Assembly: GCF_958295425.1 (NCBI RefSeq)
Contig: NC_081145.1
Coordinates: forward strand, 21,498,465-21,562,464
DNA length: 64,000 nt
Source of the DNA: Solea solea
Taxonomy: Eukaryota > Chordata > Actinopteri > Pleuronectiformes > Soleidae
Direction of reading: 5' to 3'
In this document: piece by piece, positions 14,751 through 25,486 of the stretch
Layout of the letters: every line of letters starts with the position of its first letter
Numbering within the stretch: the stretch's first letter is position 1
Notes under the pieces: model-generated
Seen by the model: only the letters and a program-made list of their open reading frames with translations
Told to the model about the DNA's origin: nothing
Databases searched by the model: none
Program-made: the position numbers and the translations under genes

Positions 14751-16000
14751 TGGGAGGTGCTGTGCTTCAGTATTAGTAACTAGCAGCGTGTCCTTAGGGT
14801 GACCAGATCCCAACACAGTAACTGAGGGACAAAGAGAATGTTTTACTGTATTAACTTGTTTTATCTCTTCTGTGCAGCTCTGTAGTCGGGAAAACTATGT
14901 TTTAAATGAGTTTTATAAATAAAAGAATGACTTAGGTACTTACTAACTTACTAGAAAAACACACTCAATTTCAGTCCATGTTCATATCCACAGGGGAAAT
15001 CTGTACTGGTTTGACTGGACTTGCCTTTTCCTCCTCATAAAGAGCACAAGTGCACGCCACCTTAACTCCATGCCTCGCCCTCGTTCATTCAGCCGTTCAC
15101 CTGTCGCCTTGCCTCATCCCTCACGTGGTAACATTCCGGCAGTTTTCTTTTGTTAGACTCTAGTGGTTTGACCATATTGTTTTCCCTTTAGCCTTCTCAG
15201 TCTTGTCTTGTACATCTGCTGATCCTGTTTGCTGATTGTGTACCTGTTTTTCATTCTGCTTTTAACCCCACCTTCTTCTTCCTCAATGAAGGCTAACGTG
15301 CATGTGGAACTGCATGATACAGAAGACTGTGACAGGGATTTTATATGTATATATATATACATATATATATATGAATATATAAATGTGTTCTTTTAATTTA
15401 GCCGGGTGGTATGTTTGTATAATAGCAACATGTTTACCTAGTTTGATTATAGTGATCTTTCCAGGATATTGAGTGACGAGCTGCCTCAGGGCCTGGAAGG
15501 AACGGAGAGAGAAGGAATGAGAAGAGGATGCACAGAGACGATAGAAATACACTCAATTCTGTATGAAATTGTTGATATTTTTGTGCACATTATATTTACT
15601 ATACTTGACATGACTGTAATGGATCAAAATTTTGATATACAATTATTTTTAACCTCACACACACACACACAGATTATGACTGTGACATTAAAGCTCGGAC
15701 ACGTCCTCGAGTGCATGGGTTCAGAGTCCATGTAAAAACAGTTAACCAGCTCACTTTCATACATAGTGTGTGTGCATGTGTGCATGTGTGTGTGGGTGTT
15801 GGCAGTACGTATGAAACAGGTAATGACAGTCTGTAAATATAAATGTGTCTCACCTCAGCTCCGGTGCCCTCAGGCTCTCTGCAGCAGGCGTAGATGTGAC
15901 ATGTCGGTCCTGTCTTCTCGGCCAGTTGTTTGACCAGCTCCAAACCGATGCCTCTGTTGGTGCCAGTCACAAAAATGTTGCCGTCCAGTTTCACCGACAT
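10319..16000 (-). CDS. C-factor/sniffer-like short-chain dehydrogenase/reductase, 7 exons, complete
   Basis: The seven coding exons on the minus strand are 16000-15854, 15492-15438, 14028-13832, 13427-13379, 12684-12566, 11849-11739 and 10432-10319. All introns are GT-AG, phases join cleanly, and the product is 263 residues, close to the usual classical SDR size. The fold is a cytosolic NAD(P)-binding Rossmann oxidoreductase. TGTNRGIG at residues 12-19 is the cofactor glycine motif, NNAA at 96-99 is the structural motif, Y185-x3-K189 (YRTSK) is the catalytic pair, a candidate catalytic Ser is S164, and HPGWVLTDMGG near 214-224 is typical of the C-factor/sniffer/carbonyl-reductase branch. The C terminus GNRIPW is a hallmark of the same branch. 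The chosen ATG lies directly before the Rossmann strand and downstream of a TATA box. The substrate is unknown: relatives reduce carbonyl compounds, and Drosophila sniffer protects neurons from oxidative stress. Introns 1, 4 and 6 contain microsatellite or retroelement-tail fragments. I give no gene symbol because paralogues cannot be separated here. Confidence 0.94.
11340..11423 (+). repeat. Retroelement-like 3' tail ending in (ATTCT)n, SDR intron 6
   Basis: A stretch ending in ACAATAAAGATTAATTCTA followed by about five ATTCT units. An AATAAA-containing 3' end running into a short tandem tail is typical of fish non-LTR retrotransposon or SINE tails. The body upstream (about 11100-11340) is AT-rich and I could not classify it. 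Confidence 0.45.
12830..13010 (+). repeat. SINE/LINE tail fragment, SDR intron 4
   Basis: Contains GAAGCGCTTTGAGCTGCAAT, then TATAAAAGGTGCTATACAAA and a (TTA)n-rich end. This is the common 3' tail shared by many teleost tRNA-SINEs and their partner LINEs. No tRNA-like head is visible, so it is probably a 5'-truncated copy. Confidence 0.55.
13060..13215. repeat. Fragment of hAT-like MITE, SDR intron 4
   Basis: Carries the ACTTAAGTAAAAGTAAAA and AAAGTACAAGTA words that characterise the three larger MITE copies at 24.0, 34.3 and 38.7 kb. Ends are not recognisable and the SINE core is absent, so it is a decayed or separate relative. Confidence 0.4.
14719..14749. repeat. (GT)n microsatellite, SDR intron 2
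   Basis: About 15 uninterrupted GT units in the intron between exons 2 and 3 of the SDR gene. Confidence 0.95.
15336..15385. repeat. AT-rich alternating tract, SDR intron 2
   Basis: A TATA-rich near-palindromic stretch (TATATATATATACATATATA and flanks) just downstream of SDR exon 2. Simple sequence only. Confidence 0.8.
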
Positions 16001-16093
16001 GTTTGCAGGTCTCTTTGAAAACCCCCCTAGATGCTGTGTGACTGCCAACCTGTGTGAGAGTGCACTGTTGCTGCAAGGCAGCTTCTGTGTGTG

Positions 16094-16102
16094 TTTTATA
16101 TA
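16094..16102 (-). promoter_or_regulatory. TATA box of the SDR gene
   Basis: TATATAAAA on the minus strand, 94-102 bases upstream of the SDR start codon. A start site about 30 bases downstream (near 16066) would leave a 5' UTR of about 65 bases with no upstream intron needed. The match to the TATA consensus is strong and its placement fits, but the start site itself is inferred. Confidence 0.6.
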
Positions 16103-16961
16103 CAGTAGGTGGCTACTTTTCAAGAGGGCGGGACCTTGTAACCAATTGCACATATTATACTACTGGACCTTTATCTTACTCTACAACACGGTCAGTGTTT
16201 AATAGGGGCAGACAGGGATTTAAGAAAGCCCTTTGTCATTGTGTCAGCAAACACCTTCGGTACACTTTTGATAGTTTCACAATTAGACAAAGATGTGGGT
16301 GGTTCACCACACCTGCACAAATATTAAGGTGACTTGACAAATGGAAGAGAGGTCAGCCACTCCCTGTGTTGAGGACCACTGTTGTTGGCTTGAATGTATT
16401 CATTAACCTATAGAATTGTCTCTGCCTCTTTTTGTTTTCCTAAAAAAAAATGTGTCATTTTAAAAACTGCATACACGGGCTGGCATTACACCATTGCTCA
16501 AACAACAAATCAAATGGTGAGTCATGTTTGGGCCGTTTATTCCTTCCTTTTGGGAGAACAATAGTTGTTACACTACTGGAGAATTATGTCTTTGAAATGA
16601 CTCGGCACAAATGTGTTGGTTAAATGGCATCAAAGTTCATAATTGGTCTAAAATGACTGCGTCGGACTGATATCTGGTATTGGTAGATGTGTGAAAACGT
16701 GATATCGGCTGAGCAGAAAGTATGAAGATTTGTAGAACTTAAATAGTATTAAATACTAGGAATAAAAGTTGAAATGAAATCAAATGAATAAAGATGGTCA
16801 ACAGTAAAACCAATAAATACACACTTTAAAGGGGTAAAAGAGTCCACTACTCTGTATGTTACAGTGACTGGAAGTAAAACAGCAGTCAAAAAACGCAGCG
16901 TCAGAATGACATGGGGGGAAAATAACCTTGACAAACCTTTAATCATTGTACTCAACTGACT

Positions 16962-16973
16962 GCCCTCTAGTGG
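16962..16973 (-). promoter_or_regulatory. CTCF-like core motif
   Basis: Minus-strand CCACTAGAGGGC fits the 12-base CTCF core pattern CCASYAGRKGGC with no mismatch. It lies between the SDR and ccnd1 genes. A 12-base match alone is weak evidence of occupancy. Confidence 0.35.
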
Positions 16974-17924
16974 TGACAACTGTGCACTACACTGTATCAC
17001 AGAAGAACAGTGGTTTCAGCTGCACAGTTAATTACACTCTCAGTGCTGGTTATCCAAGTCACTTGGTCAAAATCTTTGTAACATAAATGAAAATTAGATA
17101 ATTAATTAATTTTGTGTGGACTCCATGGACATGAAGACTGGCCCCAACTTGCTATTTCTGCTTGATTCTTTTTTTAGAATTCAGTTTTCCCTGTGGCCCC
17201 TAATCTCCCACGACAATACTTTTTAATTACACAAAATCAGAGAGGGTCCTTGAAGTCATAGCAACACGACGATGAGAGTGGAGGTGACCGTTTGAGCACG
17301 ACAAGGACCTAAAGCTGGAGTGTCTTCAGGACAAGCCTGTGACTGTCCTTGAAGGGTTCACACAAAGCCTCACACTTACACTTGGCCCCGTACAAACAGC
17401 TGAAGATGAAGAGCTGAAGACGGCAGGTCACAGACCGAACAAAGGCTGGAGAAGATGTGCCCGACAGAGAGGGATCAAGAGCCAAAAAGCTTGAAGAAGA
17501 GACTTAACCAAGACGACTAGAAGCTTTTAGTGTAGACTGCTAAAAATTTAGTTTTCCATTTACAACCCATGAAGTGCAGAAATGACCTTAGGCAGGAAAC
17601 GTCCAGTAAAAAGCTGTGTTTTTGAGAAGAAAACTCGAAATAAATTGATACTTACTGAAGTGCTTCTGGTGCAGGTGAGAGACTTTAACTTACCGGGTCC
17701 TTAACTCTGGTATTATTGCGGTCTCCTGCACAGAACACAGAATATTTAAGGCAGTTCTCAATGAAAGATACGTATACTAAACGCTATAGATGAAAATCAT
17801 TTTATTTGGCTGAAACTGAAGATAAAATAATTCACCTTAATTCAGAACAGCCTGGTATACCTTGGGCACATGGTGACAGAAGACGGAAGTTGAAATTAAA
17901 AGAGGAATTGGAATTGCAAGAGTG

Positions 17925-18035
17925 CAGCTACATCCATCTTCTACCGCTTGATCCTACACAGGAGAGCCGCGAGGGGGCACTGGTGACAATTCCAGCTGAC
18001 ATTATAATGTCGCCAGTTCATAAAGGAATATAATT
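17925..18035 (+). repeat. Dispersed fish repeat fragment, CATCCATCTTCTACCGCTT type
   Basis: Contains CATCCATCTTCTACCGCTTG followed by a GAGGGGGCACTGGTG block and GTCGCCAGTTCATAAAGG. This order is that of a repeat very common in teleost genomes, here degenerate. The GAGGGGGCA part also resembles a CTCF motif (CCGCGAGGGGGCA at 17967). Confidence 0.55.
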
Positions 18036-18385
18036 ACATATTAATAATGACAAAGTTCACAGTAATTTAAGGTGTGAGTCAATGCGCCATAAAGTTTTCT
18101 TTTCCCCCCTCCATGTGATAAACAGTTAATACATAACAATTTATGTAAGCTAAATATTATATACATGAAACAGGTTATCAGAAAACTAAACCGTTATATA
18201 AACTCTTGGATAAAAAATAGCTTTAGTGCATTTATTAACTTTCTGAGAGTAAATGTGTGTAAATTTTAGTCATGTATAATCAAATAGTGATTGGCAAAGT
18301 TGCATCTATGATAGGCCGGTGAAGAGAAGGTCGCTACAGAAACACCAAGAACAAACGCGACACGTGTTTTATCAGACAGTCGTCC

Positions 18386-19057
18386 TTTAATTCATCTTTA
18401 TATTCCGTCCTAAAGCAGACATACCGTAAAAGCACCCATATAGAGCTTCATCTGATACACATCACTAGTGTCATGGAAAACACCATTATAAAAACCCTAA
18501 AAAAAAGTTCATAGCACTATGTAGGTACGACAACTTAGTCGTACTGTTAATAGAGTAGCAGATTCTAGACAGACGTCCCCCGCTTTGAGTACAACTCGTA
18601 GTCGTCGACTTCGTGTACAAGTCAAATGATCTGAAACAATAAATATCAGAATCTAAATAAACACCTGAGGTCTTTTTTTTTTTCGCCCCCTTTTCATCGG
18701 GGACAACAGAAAGACTTGCTGTACGTGTGGCTGGAAGAAGAAGAAAAAAAAAGTTCAAGTTCTTCTCGTTCTATCAGACGCTTCTAACATTACACAGTGG
18801 ACTGAGGCGACCAGAGACGACATCCACGAGAGTCACAATCACCTCCCGACAACATCTGACGGGGTGTTCGTTTGACCTTCACGCCGCTCCCACTCGTGGC
18901 CTCCACCGTGGTTCACGCTGGTCACACAATATTGAGTCCAGTTACTCGTGAGTGTTCAACACACAAACCACATGATGTGAAAACACAGCCATGTCTGTGT
19001 CAAAGAAGCACTTCATCACATCAACCTGCTCCTCCACCTCCTCCACTCCCATCTAAG
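18386..19057 (-). other. Probable ccnd1 3' UTR
   Basis: The sequence following the ccnd1 stop codon. On the minus strand, AU-rich motifs lie at about 18630-18662 (GTTTATTTAG and ATATTTATTG), which fits the destabilising AU-rich elements known in cyclin D1 mRNA. ATTAAA at 18391-18386 is a candidate poly(A) signal, and AATAAA at 18236-18231 is an alternative further on. The 3' end is inferred. Confidence 0.5.
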
Positions 19058-22000
19058 TCAGATGTTTACGTCGCGGACATCTGTGGGTGTAGTTGAGAGG
19101 TCCTGCCCCTCGCCAATGTTCTTAGTTTCCATAGTAACGCCAATGTGTTGCTGTTGTGCCTGTCTGAGGCTGGTCTCCAGCAGGGACTCGATTTGTTCCT
19201 GACACGCTCGGAGACAGTCCTGGAGAGAAGACAAGTTCAGGTCAGTGTATGAACGGCGACGCGTGTGAACGTGACGTGTTCGCTCTCTCTGGCACCTACC
19301 GGGTCACTCCTGATGATCTGTGCAAGCTGCTCGGTCAGTTTCTGCGACTTCAGGGAACTTCCCACCAGTTTTATTTGGAGGCCCTCCACTGCTGCCACCA
19401 TGCTGCCTGCTGCCACCATGGACGGAGGACTGGCGATGAATTTGTTGTCTGTGAAACATCGATGACAGCAACATTTTAATATCAGCGCACTTTCACATTC
19501 AGAATTCAACTCTCTTCAGACTTCACATCAGGAAAAACTGATTTTAGCCACTTTTTAAAAAGGTTCCTCCAATAATGATCGTACACCCTCCTTAGAATAT
19601 GTTCGCCACTTGATCTTCCTGTTTTGACAGCAACTAAAGTCAATTAAGAATATTTGTGATTTTACATCGTGGAACGCAAGAATTGCTCTTTCACGAAGTT
19701 GATTTGTGGGTACGGTAAAAGAGTTGAAACAAAAGGTGAAAAAGACGATTGATGAAAGCCTGAATTCACTGCAACACATTGGTGCTTAGTTTGTATAGTT
19801 TGCCGTATTCATTTTAACTGTAAAATCTTTACTTTTCCTCAACAAAAGTGCTTTGGTCTTCAGATCTTTTTGCTGTGAACGTGACACCCCCACACCGAAA
19901 AGCACCTTATTCGACATTTTTCAAATTTCAGTATAAAACAGTATCAGTCCTTTCCTACTCTCTTTCTTTATGTGTGTTATTGTGTGACTTTGTTGTTTGA
20001 AATCCTTCGTGCAGATTTACTTAAGTGACACAAAATCAACAAAGTGAGGCAACAACAGACCAGCAGCTCTCATGTCCTGGGAGCTGAAATTGTTTGTTTT
20101 ATAGTTTACTAAATCCACACAAACTTAATTTTCCAGTTGTTGGGTTGTCGAGACAAACAGTGAGATGACGCAAAATAAAATCCTTTTTTCCTGATGCCGA
20201 GGCAGACGGCTGATGTAAGACAATCAATATGCAATTTCCTCATACAACCTTGTCTTAACAATCACGAGGTGAACAGGAGAAATAAGGCACTTGTGTTATG
20301 TTATGTTCTGTCACATAAAATGTTTTTAAGACGCCCGTTTTCTTAACCTGTGAAGTCATGAGATCAACTGAATGTTCAGTGCATATCCCTTCAGTTTAAC
20401 ACAGAAAGAGACACTTTTCGTGTGAATTCTGTCTAAAATGAACTCTAATCATGAAATCACTCAATCTTCCTTGTAAATTTGCCTCATGGCATTGTTCTTG
20501 TGAAGAGAGCTTGTAAAGGTGTGTCGGAAAAGGAAACATCGAGCCAAACATACCTGTGGCACACAGTGCCACGAAGGTCTGAGCATGTTTCCTGAGAATG
20601 GGCCGGCTCTCTTGCCTGACTGGCAGCTGAAACAGGAAGTGGTCGATGAAATCGAGCGGAGTCACCGACGCCAGGTCCCATTTGAGTTTGTTCAAAACCA
20701 GCAGCTCCATTTGCTGTGAGTGGATGAAGACAGAAGCACTTTCATGAGAAAAGATTGTGTGGGGAAGTCGATTGTGGGGTTAAGTTTCATGAAAACATGA
20801 GGGATTCTCGTCTGAGGCCTGAGAACCACGTTATACTTTTATAGCACATAGTTAATAAACACTGGGTGCCTTACAGTTCGATTAAGATACAGGGAGCTGT
20901 GATTCCATGATAAAACAGTAATAGGTGCATCTTTAAGAGTGCATTTTTACTTGAAAACAGTGTATTTAATGAACCATAATTAAATGATCAGATGCATTTT
21001 ATCAACACCCAGGAAAAATACAGTAATTCTGAAGAAATAAAGACAACAAACATCAGTGAAAGCATTTCACAGAGACTTAATTCAGTCTGTAGTGGTAGTG
21101 GGCTGGTTTTGCATGCTTTGTGTGGACACTCATAGACATAATGCCCTAACCTTAACCATCACAACTAAATGCCTAACCCCAAAACCAGGTCTTAATTCTC
21201 AAAAAGCCTGTTAAAGATGTGGACCAGCCAAAATGTCCTCACAAAGATAGGTTTGTTTGACAATTGGTTCACATGCACACACACACACACACACAGGGCA
21301 ATATGTATCACTCTGCTGGTTCTGTGTTGTTTTTAATGACTATAATTAATATGTATTTAATTGTAGACTATGCTAACGCATCAGCACAAACAACCACAGG
21401 GCAATTCGTTTTTTTTATTTCTCATAAGGCACATTATCTGTTATGATCATGTTATTACAATATCATAGAAATAAACCATTCACACAATCTCAACAATCAC
21501 TGACAGTGTGTGACTATCTACACCGACCAGGTGAACTGAGGAGTAAAAAAGAGAAGTGTTGGCCAGGGGAATTTCTGTGTTGGGGCAACAGAACAAGACC
21601 TGGCTGTTTATGACCTACCAAGAGCTGAGCAGGTGTGATAGAGTTGTCTGTGTAGATGCAGAGTTTCTCTGCAGTGAGAGGGATTGTCTCCTTCAGTTTG
21701 GATGCCAGGAACATACAAGCAGCTCCCAGTAACTGCAGGTGATTCTTCTTTGTGGGTTCCACGGACAGGAAGCGGTCCATGTAGTTCATAGCCAGAGGGA
21801 AGACTTCCTCCTCACACCTTTGCTCCTCACACACCTGCAAAGACAAACCGACAATACTGTCTTTAAACACTGTGTCTTTATCAGAGTCATAAATAAGTCG
21901 GTTTCTTTGTGTCACACCAGGCCAACAACTTCCACTTTGTTACTACACACTGGTCTGTGCCTGCCTGACTACCTACCCAACGCAGGACACTATGACATGA

Positions 22001-22963
22001 TGCTCCATGTACGTGACAAACACCTCGCCAGAAATCTAACTATGTGTCATAGAAATGCAGATTGCAAAAGTTGTGATTGGTCTGCTGCTTGTTGGTGTCA
22101 TATTTCTTCTGACACACATCCAGATGCCTGTCTGAATCCAGTTCAACAAAAGCAGGGCTCAACCTCAGGAAAGACTGAACTTAAGCACTGCAATATGTTT
22201 TTATATGTGTACACTCTGTCGTTTCCCCATTGCAAAGAAACAGAAGCACATTGACACAAGACACTGGAGAAATAATTACACATTAATGTCAGTGCATTAA
22301 CACAGTATCATAAGGGGAGGAGAGAGCAGCCAGAATATAGGTATGAGTGTTAATTGTTGTGCAGTTACTACATTTTTTATGCTGTTTGCATTTTTGACCA
22401 TTAATATTCAACTTTTTACACTGCATCTAATAAATAGGAATTTAACCATAAAAATGGCACACTAATAACTGGCCAATTAACTAAATAATATGCAACAAAT
22501 GGTGATAATAAATGAGCAAAAGTCAGTCATACGTCATTAAAATGTAAAATAATGTGTGACATCATATATTATTAAACATCTTTATTTTAGATTTATTTTT
22601 TTCCCCAAAAAAACAAAGAATAATTTTGGTTAAAAAAAGATGTGTCTGAGGTCCAGCTGCAATACCCTTATGGTCCACCAGTGGGCCGCTTCCTACACTT
22701 TGGGGAAGAATTAGCGACAACGTGATTCTTGTGTCTTTGTGGGACACATAATGGCTGTAACTCACCTCCAGCACCCAGGTAGCCACTATCCTCCGCATGT
22801 ACGGAGCGATCTCCCTCTGGACGCATTTGAAGTAGTTGGGAGCTGGCAGATACTTCTCTTCTGCCAGCAGCAGCACACGCAGGACCCGGTCAGTCAACAG
22901 GTTGGAGTCCCGGTAGGCCCTGGCAGGCCTGTCCGCCTCACAGCACAGCAACTGGGGCTCCAT
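19058..22963 (-). CDS. ccnd1: Cyclin D1, 5 exons, complete
   Basis: Coding exons are 22963-22766 (198 nt), 21834-21619 (216), 20713-20554 (160), 19448-19300 (149) and 19219-19058 (162). I recall the same first four exon sizes in human CCND1. The product is 294 residues (human 295). It is the regulatory subunit of CDK4/6 and drives phosphorylation of RB in G1. LLCCE at residues 5-9 contains the RB-binding LxCxE motif. The cyclin box spans about 55-155, with MRRIVATW and the [17 protein letters not shown] region. The C-terminal phosphodegron [10 protein letters not shown] has its threonine at 285, equivalent to human Thr286, followed by proline. Start and C terminus (DVRDVNI) favour D1 over D2 or D3. 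The acidic Glu run of mammalian D1 before the degron is absent. Intron 2 holds a dispersed repeat. The gene is oriented like lrp5 and the SDR gene. Confidence 0.97.
21095..21300 (+). repeat. Dispersed repeat, GGACCAGCCAAAATGTCCTC family, ccnd1 intron 2
   Basis: Has the order CCTAACCTTAACCATCACAA, AATGCCTAACCCCAAAACCA, GGACCAGCCAAAATGTCCTC, then an (AC)n end at about 21271-21296. Related copies occur at 37150-37330 (opposite strand) and 43625-44290. This is a familiar teleost interspersed repeat; no coding capacity. Confidence 0.7.
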
Positions 22964-23440
22964 TGACCGAACCCTGCCTGAAGAAAGCAACGTCTCTTTC
23001 AGCTGTTTGTCCAGTCACAAACTACGGAAAAAAAAATCGTCGACTTCGCTGACAACTATTAACGATTAACCGCTCCACATTTTGTTGAGAAAAAAGTCCT
23101 TTTTTTTCCTATTCTCTTATTTGTGGGAGAATTTACGAGCCAAGTTGACGCTGCAGCGGAGACTTTTGCGAAATGTAGTCAATGAAACCATCCCTCGTTT
23201 GCCTTCGTTGTGTCAGCGCGTGGCTTTATTCACTTCCTGTCGAATTTTAACTCAACTTTCTTTTGTTGCTGAAGAAAGAATGAGCGCACAAACCTGGGGG
23301 AGGGGGGGCGGGGGTTCTCTGCAGCGGCTGCGGCGCTTCTGCCCAGGTTTACTAAACATGCCGCCGCTGCTGCGTCTCTTTATGACTTCACTGCGTCAAG
23401 CCAACGTGCGTGGAATGTTTCCTTATCCGGTCCAGGGGCC
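22964..23440 (-). promoter_or_regulatory. ccnd1 5' UTR and promoter region
   Basis: Directly upstream of the ccnd1 ATG. It is GC-richer than its surroundings, with a GC box (GGGGGGGCGGGGG) near 23303-23315 and CpGs through about 23150-23420, as expected of a vertebrate D-type cyclin promoter. No TATA box stands out. The transcription start is not placed. Confidence 0.5.
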
Positions 23441-23626
23441 TTCAAAATAAAGTAACATTTCAAAATAAAATGCCATTTAACTAACCCAGGCGCGGTTTTA
23501 CTGCCAAGTACACATTAACATACAAGGAATTTGTATTGGTGCTTTAAAGGGGCAGTTCAGGAAGTGCGGTTGTTTTGAGGCGTTGAAATACAGTTTTATC
23601 AACAAAGACTTCATAGAGCACGCTGC

Positions 23627-23659
23627 TGCTGCTGCTGTGTGTGTGTGTGTGTGTGTGCA
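23627..23659. repeat. (CTG)n/(TG)n microsatellite upstream of ccnd1
   Basis: Short CTG run followed by about ten TG units. Confidence 0.9.
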
Positions 23660-24032
23660 GCCATTTCCAGAGACCTGAAAACATGGTGGCCATGAGGGAC
23701 AGAAGAAAAAACAGATTTTAGCCATTTCATAAAAGGCTCACCCAAATAAAAAATAAACCTGCCTTTGCATTGAACAATTTGTGAAAGTGAACTTTGTGAA
23801 TGGCTTACTCTCCTTTGAGAATCCTTAGATAAAATCAGCATTTTTAGCTTTTTAGTGGCTACAGAAGCTGCTAGTCTCCTGCTGCCCTATTGTTTGTGCC
23901 ACTAAAGCGAATCTGAACAAAGTGATTTTAAACCCCGAAGTCATTAGTTGAGTCAGTAAGTCCAGGGTGCCGTGATGTAAAAATCTGTGGACTTTGGTGT
24001 GGAGTGAGAGATTTACAACTTTCTGTTTCAAG

Positions 24033-24494
24033 CAGTCTTGTATAAAGTAATTAAAAGGGATACTTGGGTACAAGTAAAAGTCTTAAGTATCAAAGTAATT
24101 TTCTGATATAAAATGTACTTATGTTGTACAAGTAAAATTATTAAAAAGTGAGGAGTTAGGATTGAGTCATGGTAGAACAGTGGTAGGGCGAGTTGTCTTT
24201 CATCTGGAAGGTTGTGTGTGGGTTCAATTTTCTGGCTCTGCTGGTCTATATGTGTCCTTGAGCAAGACACTTAACCCCATGTTGAATGGGTATGAATGGC
24301 AAAACTATAGTGTAAAGCTATATAAATACAGACCAACTCTTCTTCCTCTGATTTTATTTGGTAGTAACGAGTAACAAAGATAGTTAGAGGAAATGTAGTG
24401 GAGTAAAAGTCAAAGTTACTAGAAATACAAATAACAAAGTAAAGTACAGATGCGTGAATTTTGTACTTAAGTACAGTAACGAAGTATTTGTTCA
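24033..24494. mobile_element. hAT-like MITE with SINE core, copy 1
   Basis: Begins CAGTCTTGTATAAAGTA, continues with TACTTGGGTACAAGTAAAAG and an AAGTAATTTTCTGATATAAA block, then a tRNA-SINE core (degenerate A box near 24170, TCCTTGAGCAAGACACTTAA near 24255), then GTACTTAAGTACAGTAACGA. The right terminus is lost. It has the same segment order as copies at 34.3 and 38.7 kb. Confidence 0.75.
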
Positions 24495-25045
24495 TAGAGA
24501 GCTGAGATCTTTAAACAAAACTTTGTGTCGAGTCCACTGTCTACTGGATGGATGATTCTATTACCCCAGTGCATGCTTGGATATGCAACAAACTATCTTC
24601 CCAACATGAGAAGGATCGAGAGAAAGAAAGACCTGATGTAATTATCGTGCACCGCTCTGCACTGTGCTGTGTTTCACCGTAACGTAACTTCCTGTCTCGC
24701 ACAGAAATCTAGAGTCTGGAGACCACACTGAATTGATGGTCTTAGAGACAGAGATCTATGCAGCCATGTCTCTGTGTGTGTGTGTGCGAGTGTGCGTGTG
24801 ACCTTTCACCTCACTTTCTCGGGGTGGCCGGGACCAGGGTCATACTCTGGACACTGCATACAATAGCTGTGTATAGATTCCATTGATTCGTCATGATTGA
24901 TCCCTCCGACAATAGGGAGTGATCTGTAGCGATCGGCTTCGCTAACCTGCTGCTATGCTGTCTCTTTATTTTTCTGAATGAGTTTATGGCCTCAGACCAG
25001 GACTCATTGAAGATATTTTAAGGCTAATATGAGAAAAAAGAAGCG

Positions 25046-25046
<1 letters not shown>

Positions 25047-25079
<33 letters not shown>

Positions 25080-25080
25080 A
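25047..25080. repeat. (ATCT)n microsatellite
   Basis: About eight ATCT units in the ccnd1 upstream region. Confidence 0.95.
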
Positions 25081-25431
25081 GCTGCTCCTGATCCAGTGAA
25101 TCTGAATGCTTTGTTTTCCATTTTTGTCTCTCAGTAAACACACACACACACGTGCAGCTTTTCTTACATCAGAGCAGGTGTAGAATGAAAAAGGTCGAGC
25201 TAAAGACTGTGTGAACCCAGTAATGATGCTGAAGATGAATGTGGTGGCAGCTCCAAAGAGAAAGAGCACACACACAAGTCTCCATGCTGAGGAATCCAAC
25301 CTCACTGAAGATAAATGAAAAGAAATGGAATGACAGGGTGACTTCACAGAGACCCAAAAGGAGAGTAATGGATGAAAGTAGCATGCTTTATTTTGCTCCT
25401 GGTGCAGTGACACAAGCAACTGAATTGTCTT

Positions 25432-25486
25432 TTCATTCATTCAGTTATTCATTCATTCATTCATCCATTCATTCATTCATTCATTT
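25432..25486. repeat. (ATTC)n microsatellite, interrupted
   Basis: ATTC units broken by AGTT and ATCC variants. Similar (ATTC)n tracts recur near 54275 and 55082. Confidence 0.9.

Larger units (their letters stand above)
16103..18385. other. Intergenic, SDR promoter side to ccnd1 3' end
   Basis: No coding exon is supported. The short open frames have no recognisable domains or splice partners. Two items are listed separately: a CTCF-like motif at 16962 and a dispersed-repeat fragment at 17925-18035. The rest is AT-rich single-copy-looking sequence. Confidence 0.6.

Noticed and set aside
15674..16153. Longer SDR start at 16153
   Set aside because: It would add 51 residues before the Rossmann motif and place the ATG upstream of the TATA box. 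The ATG at 16000 gives the standard SDR N terminus.
21739..22254. 171-codon plus-strand open frame
   Set aside because: It is antisense to ccnd1 exon 2 and its intron. The real coding signal is on the minus strand with conserved cyclin residues.
22562..22760. Extension of ccnd1 exon 1 into the following open frame
   Set aside because: The frame continues past the donor GTGAGT at 22765, but the residues after LE lose cyclin similarity, while exon 2 resumes it exactly ([11 protein letters not shown]).
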